Shown here piece by piece: positions 52,745 to 60,905 of a stretch of DNA of 61,903 bases. Location of the stretch: contig LVBK01000022.1 of the NCBI GenBank assembly GCA_001604385.1, positions 1-61,903 on the forward strand. The letters are read 5' to 3'. How positions within the stretch are numbered: position 1 is the first letter of the stretch; each line of letters starts with the position of its first letter. The position numbers and the translations under genes were made by a program. Under the pieces are notes generated by a model. That model did not search any database. It was not told the DNA's origin and saw only the letters and a program-made list of their open reading frames with translations. Source of the stretch: Spirochaetales bacterium Spiro_09 (GTDB lineage Bacteria > Spirochaetota > Spirochaetia > Treponematales > Treponemataceae).

Positions 52745-53320
52745 TTACTCTGTGTCTTCAGGAAACAATGAACGTCCGAAAATGGATGGTATCCATACAT
52801 AACCTTCCAGCCGCGGAGTTTGTTTTATCAATTCTTCCATACACTCATTAAAATGATAATCCACTTCGACACTCATGTTTTGTTTGTATGAGTAATTCAC
52901 CGTAAAATCACCAATGTATACTATTTCACCCGGGTTAACCCGGAATACTGTATCAATTGGTTGTGGCAATTGCCATGCTCTGATAATTGTAGTGTTATAC
53001 CCTCGCGTTATATGATGTGGTGCAGGCATTGCATACAGCCCTGGTTTAACCTTTCTTATGGTATACCCTTTGCCATACAGCCAATACCCCTTGGCCTTCT
53101 TATACAAAATTGAAGGATCCTTGAGTGTTATCTTCATTGAACCCCATCTTGTTACATTCTCTGCAAATACTTCATTAAACCCAAAAGCGATATACGCAGC
53201 ATCGGCATCCATTACATCAATTGGTTCATTTTTTAGGGTTTTAAAAGTAGAAGCACATGACAATTGCAAAAGACAGGCAACTATTACTAATGAAACCCTG
53301 ATAGTATTCCGGATCATCAT
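52745..53320 (-). CDS. Predicted lipoprotein, third gene of protease operon
   Basis: A 191-residue exported protein. The signal peptide ends in a lipobox (LQLSC, Cys about residue 22). The remainder is mostly beta-strand (AAYIAFGFNEVF, SMKITLKDPSIL and GEIVYIGDFTVNY). No family name is certain; it resembles small DUF2846-like surface proteins. The first ATG at 53320 overlaps the previous stop as ATGA; a second ATG follows at 53317. The base composition is AT-richer than in the neighbouring genes, as in the two upstream genes of its operon. Confidence 0.6.
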   Translation of the reverse strand: MMIRNTIRVSLVIVACLLQLSCASTFKTLKNEPIDVMDADAAYIAFGFNEVFAENVTRWGSMKITLKDPSILYKKAKGYWLYGKGYTIRKVKPGLYAMPAPHHITRGYNTTIIRAWQLPQPIDTVFRVNPGEIVYIGDFTVNYSYKQNMSVEVDYHFNECMEELIKQTPRLEGYVWIPSIFGRSLFPEDTE

Positions 53321-53799
53321 GCACTCTCCCTGATTGTCTGGAACAGGGGGGTATGTTTATGATATTTCGGTGCTATTGGGTCATTTAAATGAAATAAAAG
53401 TTCAAGGGGCATCGGATAGGTTTCAAATACGAGAGATACAGTCTGACCTTCATCAAGAAAAAATGAAATCCCTGCAATATCTTCATAACGTGAAAAAATT
53501 TGATCCCACTGACAGATTACTGATTGCTGCCCCGGTATAACATCCAAAATCAGATATTCTTTCATCCGATTAAATTCAAAAAACTCAGAACCGTTAACCT
53601 GTACCTGAATAGGCTTTTTGGTAAGAGGACCAATCAATGCAATAGGTATATCAGGATACACAATTATTCTTGCCATACCCTCTGCAAGAGGTGGTCGAAC
53701 AGGTAGTTCAGTCAAGGCAGTTGAAGCAGGTGTGACAGCATCCTGAGCAAATAGCACTGAAAACATCGACATTGTAATAATCAAATATATTATTTTCAT
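53317..53799 (-). CDS. Small secreted protein, second gene of protease operon
   Basis: A 160-residue protein with a signal peptide (about 1-18, ending SVLFA). The mature part is beta-rich: ARIIVYPDIPIALIGPLTKK and IQVQVNGSEFFEFNRMKEYL (about 45-85). It resembles DUF2846-type domains, whose role is unknown. The start at 53799 is set by AGGAG 7-11 bases upstream; a longer reading extends into the protease gene. It begins 13 bases after the protease stop and overlaps the lipoprotein gene. Confidence 0.6.
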   Translation of the reverse strand: MKIIYLIITMSMFSVLFAQDAVTPASTALTELPVRPPLAEGMARIIVYPDIPIALIGPLTKKPIQVQVNGSEFFEFNRMKEYLILDVIPGQQSVICQWDQIFSRYEDIAGISFFLDEGQTVSLVFETYPMPLELLFHLNDPIAPKYHKHTPLFQTIRESA

Positions 53800-53812
53800 A
53801 CATTTCTCCTGA

Positions 53813-55786
53813 TCAAAAAAAGGAAAATGAAAAAGACAACGCAGCAAGCCCGGAGCCAGCAATACATACCTGGCTGATCGCACTGAAGGTTTCCATAGAC
53901 GAAAGATCCTGTGATCTAAATGCTCTGTCACGAAAATAGAAGGCAGCAGCTCCCAATCCTACACACAGAATACTGTCACGAATTCGTGCTTTGACTACCG
54001 GGTTCATTGGAATTTTAACTTGCTTCACATCAAGAACCGAGGAGGTTTCTTTCCGGATATCGATGGTTGAAATAAAGACCCTATACTTGGGATGCGTAAT
54101 TTTCAGCTGATATTGGCCACCGTCCAGTTCAATCTTACCCGATTCAGGAATAAGCCCCATATCGGTTTCATCAAGAAGGTAGATGGACCCCGGAATAAAA
54201 TTAATCAACTCCAAATACCCCTTTGACATCCACGAGCTGGTATCCAAAACAGTACCACGATCAACATTGAGCTGAATGTTAACCGTCTTGAAATACTTTT
54301 CATTTTCAGCAACGATATCCCAGGGACCTTTAGGTATTAAAAGTGTTACCGGATCATCCAGGATAATAACCTCTCCGGCGCGAGACAGAGTAATTTTAGT
54401 TCCCGCAGGTAAAACTGGTAACAGCGGGACTGCAATTAGTTCCACCCCGGTAAACGTCAAACGTTTTTCTGTATTTTTGTTGACCTGCACTTCCATGTTC
54501 CTGAAAGTATATCCAGAAAGAGATAATTCAATTTCATGAATACCCGCAGGGATCATACTTGAATACGGTGTTTTCCCCGAAAAGACTCCGTTTATCTTGA
54601 CATTCGCACCTTCAGGACGCGATGAGATAGTAAGTTTCCCGTTTATGGGCATCAATGAAACTGTGATTGCCAGGGTATCAGAAATAGTCCGATCCAATTC
54701 AAGTACAACTGTAGAACGGGCAGAATCCGTTTCCACTACCAGTTTTTCAATATCACCAGACAAGGTATAGGCGACAGGAACAGTTCCAATGGGCTTACCA
54801 TCCTTATACACAACGGCATTCTCGTCAGAATCAAGAATAACTTTTCTGCCGACGAGCTGGTGTATGAGGCCTGAAGAAACAGAAGACTTCTGCCTGATAA
54901 CAGTGTTTTGTCCACCGGAAGAAAGAACCACACCTGATTCACGCAAAAATTGCAAAACAGTACCCGAATCTACAGAAAAAAACATATTATTGCCGTTTCG
55001 CATTTGACCCACATTTATACCAAGGACATGCCCTGACTTGTCGACAAGCGGTCCGCCGGAATTTCCCGGATTGAGTGTAGCTGTGTGTTGAATGGAAAAA
55101 TCTTCGGCTCGTACTGCAGAAATATTTCCGATTGTAACTACAACTTCCTGTGACTCCAATCCACCCTCAAATAACCCCGGAAGTGAATATCCAAAAGCCA
55201 CAACCTGTTCACCGCTTTCAGCAGGACGATCACGGAGGGCCAACGGAACCGACATGTTGCCAGCCAGCGTTTTCGATTGAAGAACTGCAATATCTTTCTT
55301 GCCATCTTTCGCCAACAGAACAGCATCCTCATGCCGCTTTCCCTCATGATAAATATGAATTGTGTCAGTGGATTCCCGCAGCATACCTGCAATATCAGTT
55401 CGAAGACGGTACTTTTCACTGTTGCTTAATATATCTTTAGGAATTGAGCTGGTCACAAAATACTTGATCGACTCAATTAACTGTCTGATTGTGCCTTCCT
55501 CGTCAAAGATAACGTGTGCATTCGAGGCTATAATTCCCGTATCATCCAGAATAACACCACTACCAGTCGACATTGTCTGAAAAGAATCGAGAAACTTGCG
55601 TCCACTATATGACTCTACTTTCCGCCACAAGGGAATCTCAGACGATTTTACAGAATCTATGTACACTACACGTGCTATCAATACAACAGACTGCTTGATA
55701 TTTTGGATGTCAGAAGTTTCAAGCGAGAAGGCAAGACATGTACAACAAAATACCATTATTAAACCGGTCATTTTCTTTACATTCAT
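53813..55786 (-). CDS. Secreted trypsin-like serine protease with PEGA domains
   Basis: A 657-residue exported protein. Signal peptide at about 1-22. A chymotrypsin-fold S1/DegP-like protease follows, with the catalytic His in IIASNAHVIF (about 94), Asp in KKDIAVLQS (about 166) and Ser in NPGNSGGPL (about 246). Residues about 395-470 form a PEGA domain (SSRPEGANVKINGVFSGKTP), with one or two further PEGA-like segments to about 600, and a hydrophobic C-terminal anchor (about 610-657). It is probably periplasmic or surface exposed. TTGACG-17 bp-TAGAAT lies 9 nt before the ATG. Cotranscribed with two small exported proteins. Confidence 0.83.
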   Translation of the reverse strand: MNVKKMTGLIMVFCCTCLAFSLETSDIQNIKQSVVLIARVVYIDSVKSSEIPLWRKVESYSGRKFLDSFQTMSTGSGVILDDTGIIASNAHVIFDEEGTIRQLIESIKYFVTSSIPKDILSNSEKYRLRTDIAGMLRESTDTIHIYHEGKRHEDAVLLAKDGKKDIAVLQSKTLAGNMSVPLALRDRPAESGEQVVAFGYSLPGLFEGGLESQEVVVTIGNISAVRAEDFSIQHTATLNPGNSGGPLVDKSGHVLGINVGQMRNGNNMFFSVDSGTVLQFLRESGVVLSSGGQNTVIRQKSSVSSGLIHQLVGRKVILDSDENAVVYKDGKPIGTVPVAYTLSGDIEKLVVETDSARSTVVLELDRTISDTLAITVSLMPINGKLTISSRPEGANVKINGVFSGKTPYSSMIPAGIHEIELSLSGYTFRNMEVQVNKNTEKRLTFTGVELIAVPLLPVLPAGTKITLSRAGEVIILDDPVTLLIPKGPWDIVAENEKYFKTVNIQLNVDRGTVLDTSSWMSKGYLELINFIPGSIYLLDETDMGLIPESGKIELDGGQYQLKITHPKYRVFISTIDIRKETSSVLDVKQVKIPMNPVVKARIRDSILCVGLGAAAFYFRDRAFRSQDLSSMETFSAISQVCIAGSGLAALSFSFSFF

Positions 55787-55795
55787 AGTATCGCA

Positions 55796-55824
55796 ATTCT
55801 AGACGGGGTTTTTTCTATCGTCAA
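55796..55824 (-). promoter_or_regulatory. Protease operon promoter (near-leaderless)
   Basis: On the minus strand: TTGACG (55824-55819), 17 bp, TAGAAT (55801-55796), then 9 nt to the ATG at 55786. Confidence 0.75.
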
Positions 55825-55856
55825 GAAAAACCTGTCCTGTTGCTTCACCGAACTTC

Positions 55857-55885
55857 TTGAACATGTCTTTCATTACCGGTACAAC
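55857..55885 (+). promoter_or_regulatory. ROK gene promoter
   Basis: TTGAAC (55857-55862), 17 bp, TACAAC (55880-55885), then 7 nt to a GTG at 55893. This favours GTG 55893 over the ATG at 55863, which would lie inside the promoter. Confidence 0.5.
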
Positions 55886-55892
55886 TATAGTC

Positions 55893-57098
55893 GTGATTAC
55901 AACCAACAGGCTCTATGAAATAAATTCCTCGCGCATTATGGAACATATCTGGCTGAACAAGGGTATCAGCCGCATCGCGGTAGCCGAAAACCTGGAACTG
56001 GACCGCTCGACCATTACCAAGGTCGCCCGTACGCTCATAGCCTGCGACTTTATCAAGACAACGGGAAAATATCGGGGTAAACCGGGAGCGGGGCGCCTTG
56101 CAACCTCTCTGGAAATCAACGCGGACTTTGCGCTTATTCTGGGAATTGAACTGCAGACCGAGTACATAAAAACGGTGCTCATCGATATGGCCGGCACCGT
56201 GCGGGCAACTGCACATCTTCCTTTCACCGGTGACACTGCCGATCTTTTACCATCTTTGCGTACCTGCATTTTACTTGCAAAAAACGAAGCAGCACAATTC
56301 GGAATTCGCATCGCGGGAATCGGCATCGGACTCTCCGGTATCGTTGATACCTATGAGGGGACCATAATCAACTCACATCCCCTCGGCATTCACCAACCAC
56401 TTGCCCTGGGTCCGCTCCTGGAAAAAGAAACCGGCATACCGGTGTACATAGAAAATGATGCGAATTGCTGCTGCTGGGGAGAACTGGCCTTTCGCCCGGC
56501 CGTTACCGACAGGAATATTCTCGCGCTCCTGGGTGAATTCCGGAATATTGACATCGGCAGCAACCGCATGGCCGGAACGGCATTTGGTCTGGGGGTGGCA
56601 ATCAGGAAAACAGTATTCCACGGGGACAGCTTCACCGCAGGGGAATTCCGCAGCCTTTTGTATGACCACAAAAATCCCAGCCACTGCCAGTTTTCGCTGA
56701 CAGACGAAGAAGCACGCCAGTTACCGGGTAACCGTGAATTATTACATCGTCTTTTCGAGGAACTTGCACTGAATATATCCCTATTGGTCAACTGCCTCGA
56801 CATCACACAGATCATCATAGCCGGAGACTATGCCCGCTATTGCCCGGAAATCGGTGAACTGCTGGAAGCGAACATACAAAAAAACTGGATTTATCAAAAC
56901 AAAAAAAAGTGCAGGATACAGCCCTCTCCCGATGCGGAGAATGCGGTATGCATGGGTGCGGCCGGCCTTTTTCTGCGGAAACTTTTCACCGTGCCGGGAA
57001 TGACCGATCATACGGAAGAACAAGTAGGCAGTATTTTGCTTGATCGGGTGTTCACCTCTCTGGGTATACGCGCCGAAACAGATGCCACAGCCATCTGA
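55893..57098 (+). CDS. ROK-family transcriptional regulator
   Basis: A sugar-responsive XylR/NagC-like regulator, 401 residues from the GTG at 55893. The N-terminal winged helix (about 1-70) has TNRLYEINSSRIMEHIW and RSTITKVARTLI. The kinase-like ROK domain has GIGLSGIVDTYEGTI and YIENDANCCCWGELAF, but the usual zinc motif CxCGxxGC and the phosphate loop DxGxT are missing, so it is not a kinase. A longer reading from 55863 is possible; the promoter fits the shorter one. The 3' end overlaps plsY tail to tail by 47 bp. Confidence 0.8.
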   Translation: MITTNRLYEINSSRIMEHIWLNKGISRIAVAENLELDRSTITKVARTLIACDFIKTTGKYRGKPGAGRLATSLEINADFALILGIELQTEYIKTVLIDMAGTVRATAHLPFTGDTADLLPSLRTCILLAKNEAAQFGIRIAGIGIGLSGIVDTYEGTIINSHPLGIHQPLALGPLLEKETGIPVYIENDANCCCWGELAFRPAVTDRNILALLGEFRNIDIGSNRMAGTAFGLGVAIRKTVFHGDSFTAGEFRSLLYDHKNPSHCQFSLTDEEARQLPGNRELLHRLFEELALNISLLVNCLDITQIIIAGDYARYCPEIGELLEANIQKNWIYQNKKKCRIQPSPDAENAVCMGAAGLFLRKLFTVPGMTDHTEEQVGSILLDRVFTSLGIRAETDATAI

Positions 57099-57738
57099 CC
57101 CGCTCGAAACGAGACTCTTCGCCTTTTACAAGCCTTCCTATATTTTTCCGGTGAGCGAATACGACAAGAGCCCCCAAGGCCCAGGAATACAGGACAAACC
57201 ACACCGGATACGACTGAAACAGTAGATGGCGTACCAGAACCACAAGGGGGAAGGCGAGCGCAACTGTGACAGAAGAGAGGCTGACAAATCCGGTAATACC
57301 CAACACAAGGACAAATACCGGCAGTGAAAGCAGAAACGATACAGGGGCAAGGGCTGCAAGCATTCCGGCGCTCGTCGCTACGCCCTTTCCGCCCCGGAAA
57401 CGGGCAAAAATGGTCCACATATGCCCTATTACCGCAATGAGACCGGCAATAACCGATAATAACAATGCATCCGGAAACTCTTGTCCGGAAAGTAGTATAT
57501 AGACAGCCGGGGCTGCCAATACAACTAATACACCTTTCCCGCAATCTACCAGCAAGACTACGATGCCGGCCAGGGGTCCAAACTGCCGGAACGCGTTTGT
57601 CGCCCCCGAATTTCCCGAACCTTCACGCCGGATATCGCGCCCAAAAAAAAGGCGCCCTGTTACCAGGGCAGTCGGAAACGAACCGGCAAGATACGCTAAT
57701 GAAACTACTGCTAAAAAGCAATATACACAGATATCCAT
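57052..57738 (-). CDS. plsY: Glycerol-3-phosphate acyltransferase PlsY
   Basis: Membrane enzyme that transfers the acyl group from acyl phosphate to glycerol-3-phosphate, the first step of phospholipid synthesis. At 228 residues with about five hydrophobic segments, it has the three family motifs GSGNSGATNAFRQFG (about 39-53), GHMWTIFARFRGGKGVATSAG (about 107-127) and a later HRKNIGRLVKGEE. The start at 57738 is preceded by AAAGGA and follows the GGDEF gene stop by one base. The C-terminus overlaps the ROK gene. Confidence 0.93.
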   Translation of the reverse strand: MDICVYCFLAVVSLAYLAGSFPTALVTGRLFFGRDIRREGSGNSGATNAFRQFGPLAGIVVLLVDCGKGVLVVLAAPAVYILLSGQEFPDALLLSVIAGLIAVIGHMWTIFARFRGGKGVATSAGMLAALAPVSFLLSLPVFVLVLGITGFVSLSSVTVALAFPLVVLVRHLLFQSYPVWFVLYSWALGALVVFAHRKNIGRLVKGEESRFERVRWLWHLFRRVYPER

Positions 57739-57739
57739 A

Positions 57740-58813
57740 TTATCCTTTTTTGATTGCCCGCAAGACCACCGGGGCAGAAACTGCCTGATTTCGGCCATTC
57801 CGTTTGGCGGTATACAGTGCGTCATCGGCCTCTTTGAGCATCAGCTCGGGTCGGACATTGCCCCGTGCGGTCGCGCTTCCCAGGCTGATGGTGATTGTAA
57901 CGGAAGTGCCGTCGTCAGGATCAACAACAAAAGGCGTATCGGAAATACACCGGCGGAACCGTTCGGCTGCAATTAACACCTGCTGTTCATCGCAGGGATG
58001 CAATACCATCAGAAATTCTTCTCCCCCGAACCGTCCAATATGATCGGCAAGGCGTGTGTGTTGTTTAAGCCGTGCGGATATTTCCCGAAGCACCCGGTCT
58101 CCAGCCAGATGGCCCCAGGTATCGTTAATACGCTTGAAATGATCGATATCCGCAAGAATGACCGTAACCGGATGCCCGGTTCTTCCGGAGAGTTCAAGAA
58201 GAATTTCAAGCCGTTCGATTATGGTGCCGCGGTTCAGCAAATTGGTCAGTGCGTCATTGGTCGCCCGTCGCAGAAGATCATCCAGATGCTTTTTTCGCAT
58301 CAAAATATCGTATAGCCGGTCGGTAAACCAGGTACCGAACACTTTAATAAACCGTTCATCCATATCGTCGAAGGGCTCCTTACGCGCTCCCGCCGTTATG
58401 ACCCCGATACACCGGTCGAGGCGCATGATGGGAAGCACGTAGAGTTCGGTGATGGATGGATTCAGGAAATGTTCGGGCACTCCGCTTCGGGCAATGTATT
58501 GCTCGCGCTTGAAGGTTTGCGGGATGCGGGACAAAAAAAGATCGTGATCCCAGGCATGCAGGTCGGGAAGATCGAGGGTTTGCGCCTCGCCCCGGGAGGC
58601 ATCGATGACCAGGTATGAACGGTCAAGAGGAATGACCAAATGCCAGCACACAACATTGGCAAAGTATTTCCATTCACGCGCAACGATTCCCGCAATCGCC
58701 TCAATATCCTCAAGCGGCTGGATTTCACCGAGAAGCTTGAACATTGCCTCATAGCGCACTAATTGCTGGCTTGTCCGGTCACCCATGGAAAGGGATTCAA
58801 TCATCGATTCCAT
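57740..58813 (-). CDS. GAF-GGDEF diguanylate cyclase
   Basis: A soluble c-di-GMP synthase of 357 residues. A GAF-like sensor (about 20-170) precedes a GGDEF domain with the active motif GGEEF (about 275), preceded at the right distance by RLAD, the RxxD product-inhibition site. DIDHFKRINDTWGH and LKEADDALYTAKRNGRN are typical. It has no membrane segment. The ATG at 58813 is preceded by a weak GGCAGGG; an alternative ATG is at 58804. plsY starts one base after its stop, a hint that second-messenger output and lipid synthesis are cotranscribed. Confidence 0.88.
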   Translation of the reverse strand: MESMIESLSMGDRTSQQLVRYEAMFKLLGEIQPLEDIEAIAGIVAREWKYFANVVCWHLVIPLDRSYLVIDASRGEAQTLDLPDLHAWDHDLFLSRIPQTFKREQYIARSGVPEHFLNPSITELYVLPIMRLDRCIGVITAGARKEPFDDMDERFIKVFGTWFTDRLYDILMRKKHLDDLLRRATNDALTNLLNRGTIIERLEILLELSGRTGHPVTVILADIDHFKRINDTWGHLAGDRVLREISARLKQHTRLADHIGRFGGEEFLMVLHPCDEQQVLIAAERFRRCISDTPFVVDPDDGTSVTITISLGSATARGNVRPELMLKEADDALYTAKRNGRNQAVSAPVVLRAIKKG

Positions 58814-58855
58814 ACAATACCCTGCCGTTTTTTACTGCTCATAACCGGATCGAGG

Positions 58856-59416
58856 TCAAATTATTGCCCTGTATTCGGGATCAAGATCCATGTTCAGGGA
58901 ACTTGTATACACATTGAACATGGAAGCAAGATCGATAACCGCGATAATCTCGCACACTTCCTCGCGGGAAAAACCCTCGTCCATCAAGAGTTCAAAATCC
59001 GCGTCTTCCACGCAATTCGCGTCCGCGACAACCTTAAAAACGAATTCTCCGACTGTCCGGTAGAAAGATGGAAGATTTTTCCCCGTATCTGACTGCAAAA
59101 ATGACTGCAAGTCCTCGAATTGCAGGTTCTTGTCCAGACTCAGCACATTCTTTGCATGGCAGGCCGAGCAATACCGGGCCCCATGCCGGGCCGACACCAA
59201 AAACACAATCATTTCCTTGAGAGGCAAGGGCAAACTTCCGCTAAAAAGGGTGGTTTTTGCCCGATGCCAGTACCCGGATGCTATATCTCCATTATGCCCG
59301 AGGCTTCTGAGCCACAGCGGAACGGAGCTGTCGCCGGTAGTTCTCATGTAATCGTCGTATACTTCTTTTGTCTTGACAGACGCATCTGCATATTCGGTCA
59401 GTATGTAGCGTTTCAT
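58856..59416 (-). CDS. AhpD-like carboxymuconolactone decarboxylase family protein
   Basis: A 186-residue protein of the alkylhydroperoxidase D-like fold. The conserved CxxC-His site is CSACHAKNVLSL (about 93-104), preceded by Arg-His-Gly-Ala-Arg (RHGARY). Such proteins reduce peroxides or support redox relay. The start at 59416 has GGAGG 5 bases upstream; an earlier ATG at 59434 would lie inside the -10 box. The promoter is TTGACA-17 bp-GATACT (59439-59434), giving a leader of about 10 nt with a Shine-Dalgarno. The gene lies 42 bp upstream of the GGDEF gene. Confidence 0.85.
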   Translation of the reverse strand: MKRYILTEYADASVKTKEVYDDYMRTTGDSSVPLWLRSLGHNGDIASGYWHRAKTTLFSGSLPLPLKEMIVFLVSARHGARYCSACHAKNVLSLDKNLQFEDLQSFLQSDTGKNLPSFYRTVGEFVFKVVADANCVEDADFELLMDEGFSREEVCEIIAVIDLASMFNVYTSSLNMDLDPEYRAII

Positions 59417-59433
59417 CACTACCTCCGACTTCA

Positions 59434-59462
59434 AGTATCTGAAATGTCAGCGCGGTTGTCAA
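59434..59462 (-). promoter_or_regulatory. Promoter of AhpD-like gene
   Basis: On the minus strand: perfect TTGACA (59462-59457), 17 bp, GATACT (59439-59434). Confidence 0.8.
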
Positions 59463-59478
59463 ACAGCTTGATTCTTTC

Positions 59479-59555
59479 TTCGCGGGGGCTCCGCGGAACC
59501 CGGCAGAACGGCCACTTGCCGTTCTGCTGCACAGCCCGTGGCCCGTTCTGCCTCA
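59479..59555. repeat. Intergenic palindromic repeat, copy D
   Basis: Core CGCGG/CCGCG around GGGCT at 59481-59495, then a second perfect hairpin GCAGAACGGC-CACTT-GCCGTTCTGC (59502-59526). The flanking CCGTTCTGC sequence also occurs in copy A. It separates metY from the AhpD-like gene and may also halt transcription of metY, although no T-run follows. Confidence 0.65.
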
Positions 59556-59558
59556 TCC

Positions 59559-60848
59559 TTATATTTTCGCGAACGCCTGTTCCAGGTCCGAGAGAATATC
59601 CTCTATATGCTCGATGCCGATGGACAGACGAATAAGGTCAGTTTGCAAACCGGCTTCCTTTTGCTGCGCCTCGGTCAGCTGGGAGTGTGTCGTACTTGCC
59701 GGATGAATCGCCAGGCTCTTGGTGTCTCCCACGTTTGCAAGATTCGAAAAGAGCTGCAGGGAATTGATAAAGGTTTCACCCGCCGCACGACCGCCCTTCA
59801 CGCCAAAAACGACCATGCCGCCGAACCCCCTGGTAAACTGCCGGGAGGCAACCGGATACGACGGATCGCCTTCAAGCCCGGGATAGCGTACCCACTGTGC
59901 TTTCGGATGGTTTTTCAGCCATGCAGCAACCGCAAGCGCGTTTTCATTGTGGCGCTCCATTCGCACATGAAGGCTTTCCGTTCCGATCAGGACAATCCAG
60001 GAGTTGTCGGGAGAAAGGCAGGCACCAAGATTCCGCAAGGGATCGGTTCTGAAACGCAGTGCAAACGCTATCGGGGCAAGGCTTTCGGGAAGATCAAACG
60101 CCCAGCGCAATCCGTGATAGGCTGCATCGGGGCCGGTCATCTGGGGCACATTGGACTTTTTCCAGTCAAAGCGGCCGGAATCGATGACCGCTCCGCCGAT
60201 GGCCGCACCGTGTCCTCCAATCCACTTGCTCAAGGAATGCACGACAATATCGGCACCGTCATCTATCGGGCGGTAATTCACCGGAGGGGTAAACGTCGAG
60301 TCTACCACGAGGGGAATGTGGTGTTCATGGGCAATTTTCGCTATGGCGCGAATGTCAACAACATCCAGTCCGGGATTCCCTATTGTTTCAACATAGAGAA
60401 ACCGGGTTTTATCGGTTATTGCCTTGCGGAAGTTCTCAGGGTCAAGGGCATCAACCAATTTTGCCTGAATCCCCTGATCCCGGAGAAGTACCGTAAACAT
60501 GGTATAGGTTCCACCATAGAGGTTTTGGGCCGACACAAATTCGTCTCCGGCTTTCGCGAGCGTAAGCACGGTATAGTGAATGGCTGCCGTTCCCGAGGCG
60601 GTTACAACAGCAGCGGCTCCCCCTTCAAGCTGGGCCAGGCGTTCCTCAAGAATTTGCCCGGTAGGATCGCCCAGACGGCTGTAAATAAAGCCCAGCTCTT
60701 TCAGGGCAAAGAGATTTGCGCCATGTTGGGCAGAATCGAAATTGTAGGCCGTAGTCCTCCATACCGGAAGGCCACGGGCCTTCGTTACCGGATCGGGCCT
60801 TTGGCCGCCGTGCACGGTGATTGTTTCAAGGTGTTTATGTGCTGACAT
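59559..60848 (-). CDS. metY: O-acetylhomoserine sulfhydrylase
   Basis: PLP enzyme making homocysteine from O-acetylhomoserine and sulfide. At 429 residues, it has the PLP Lys in VVHSLSKWIGGHG (about residue 207), TASGTAAIHY (about 84-93), SRLGDPTGQILEERLAQLEGG (about 57-77) and the ending LIRLSIGIEHIEDILSDLEQA. The start MSAHKHLETITVHGG at 60848 is preceded by AAAGGA; another ATG lies 9 bases earlier. It follows cysK on the same strand with a 57-bp gap that contains a perfect inverted repeat. Both genes assimilate sulfide. Confidence 0.93.
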   Translation of the reverse strand: MSAHKHLETITVHGGQRPDPVTKARGLPVWRTTAYNFDSAQHGANLFALKELGFIYSRLGDPTGQILEERLAQLEGGAAAVVTASGTAAIHYTVLTLAKAGDEFVSAQNLYGGTYTMFTVLLRDQGIQAKLVDALDPENFRKAITDKTRFLYVETIGNPGLDVVDIRAIAKIAHEHHIPLVVDSTFTPPVNYRPIDDGADIVVHSLSKWIGGHGAAIGGAVIDSGRFDWKKSNVPQMTGPDAAYHGLRWAFDLPESLAPIAFALRFRTDPLRNLGACLSPDNSWIVLIGTESLHVRMERHNENALAVAAWLKNHPKAQWVRYPGLEGDPSYPVASRQFTRGFGGMVVFGVKGGRAAGETFINSLQLFSNLANVGDTKSLAIHPASTTHSQLTEAQQKEAGLQTDLIRLSIGIEHIEDILSDLEQAFAKI

Positions 60849-60873
60849 GTATTCCATCCTTTTTATGTTTCTT

Positions 60874-60891
60874 TATGTGCATACGCACATA
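60874..60891. promoter_or_regulatory. Inverted repeat between cysK and metY
   Basis: TATGTGC-ATAC-GCACATA, a perfect 7-bp inverted repeat with a 4-nt centre, in the leader of metY. It could be an operator or a hairpin. No T-run follows, so it is not a standard terminator. Confidence 0.55.
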
Positions 60892-60905
60892 GATATATGT
60901 TCTGT

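Noticed and set aside
59538-60845. Open frame of 435 codons on the plus strand
   Set aside because: Antisense to metY over its full length, with low-complexity composition and no motif.
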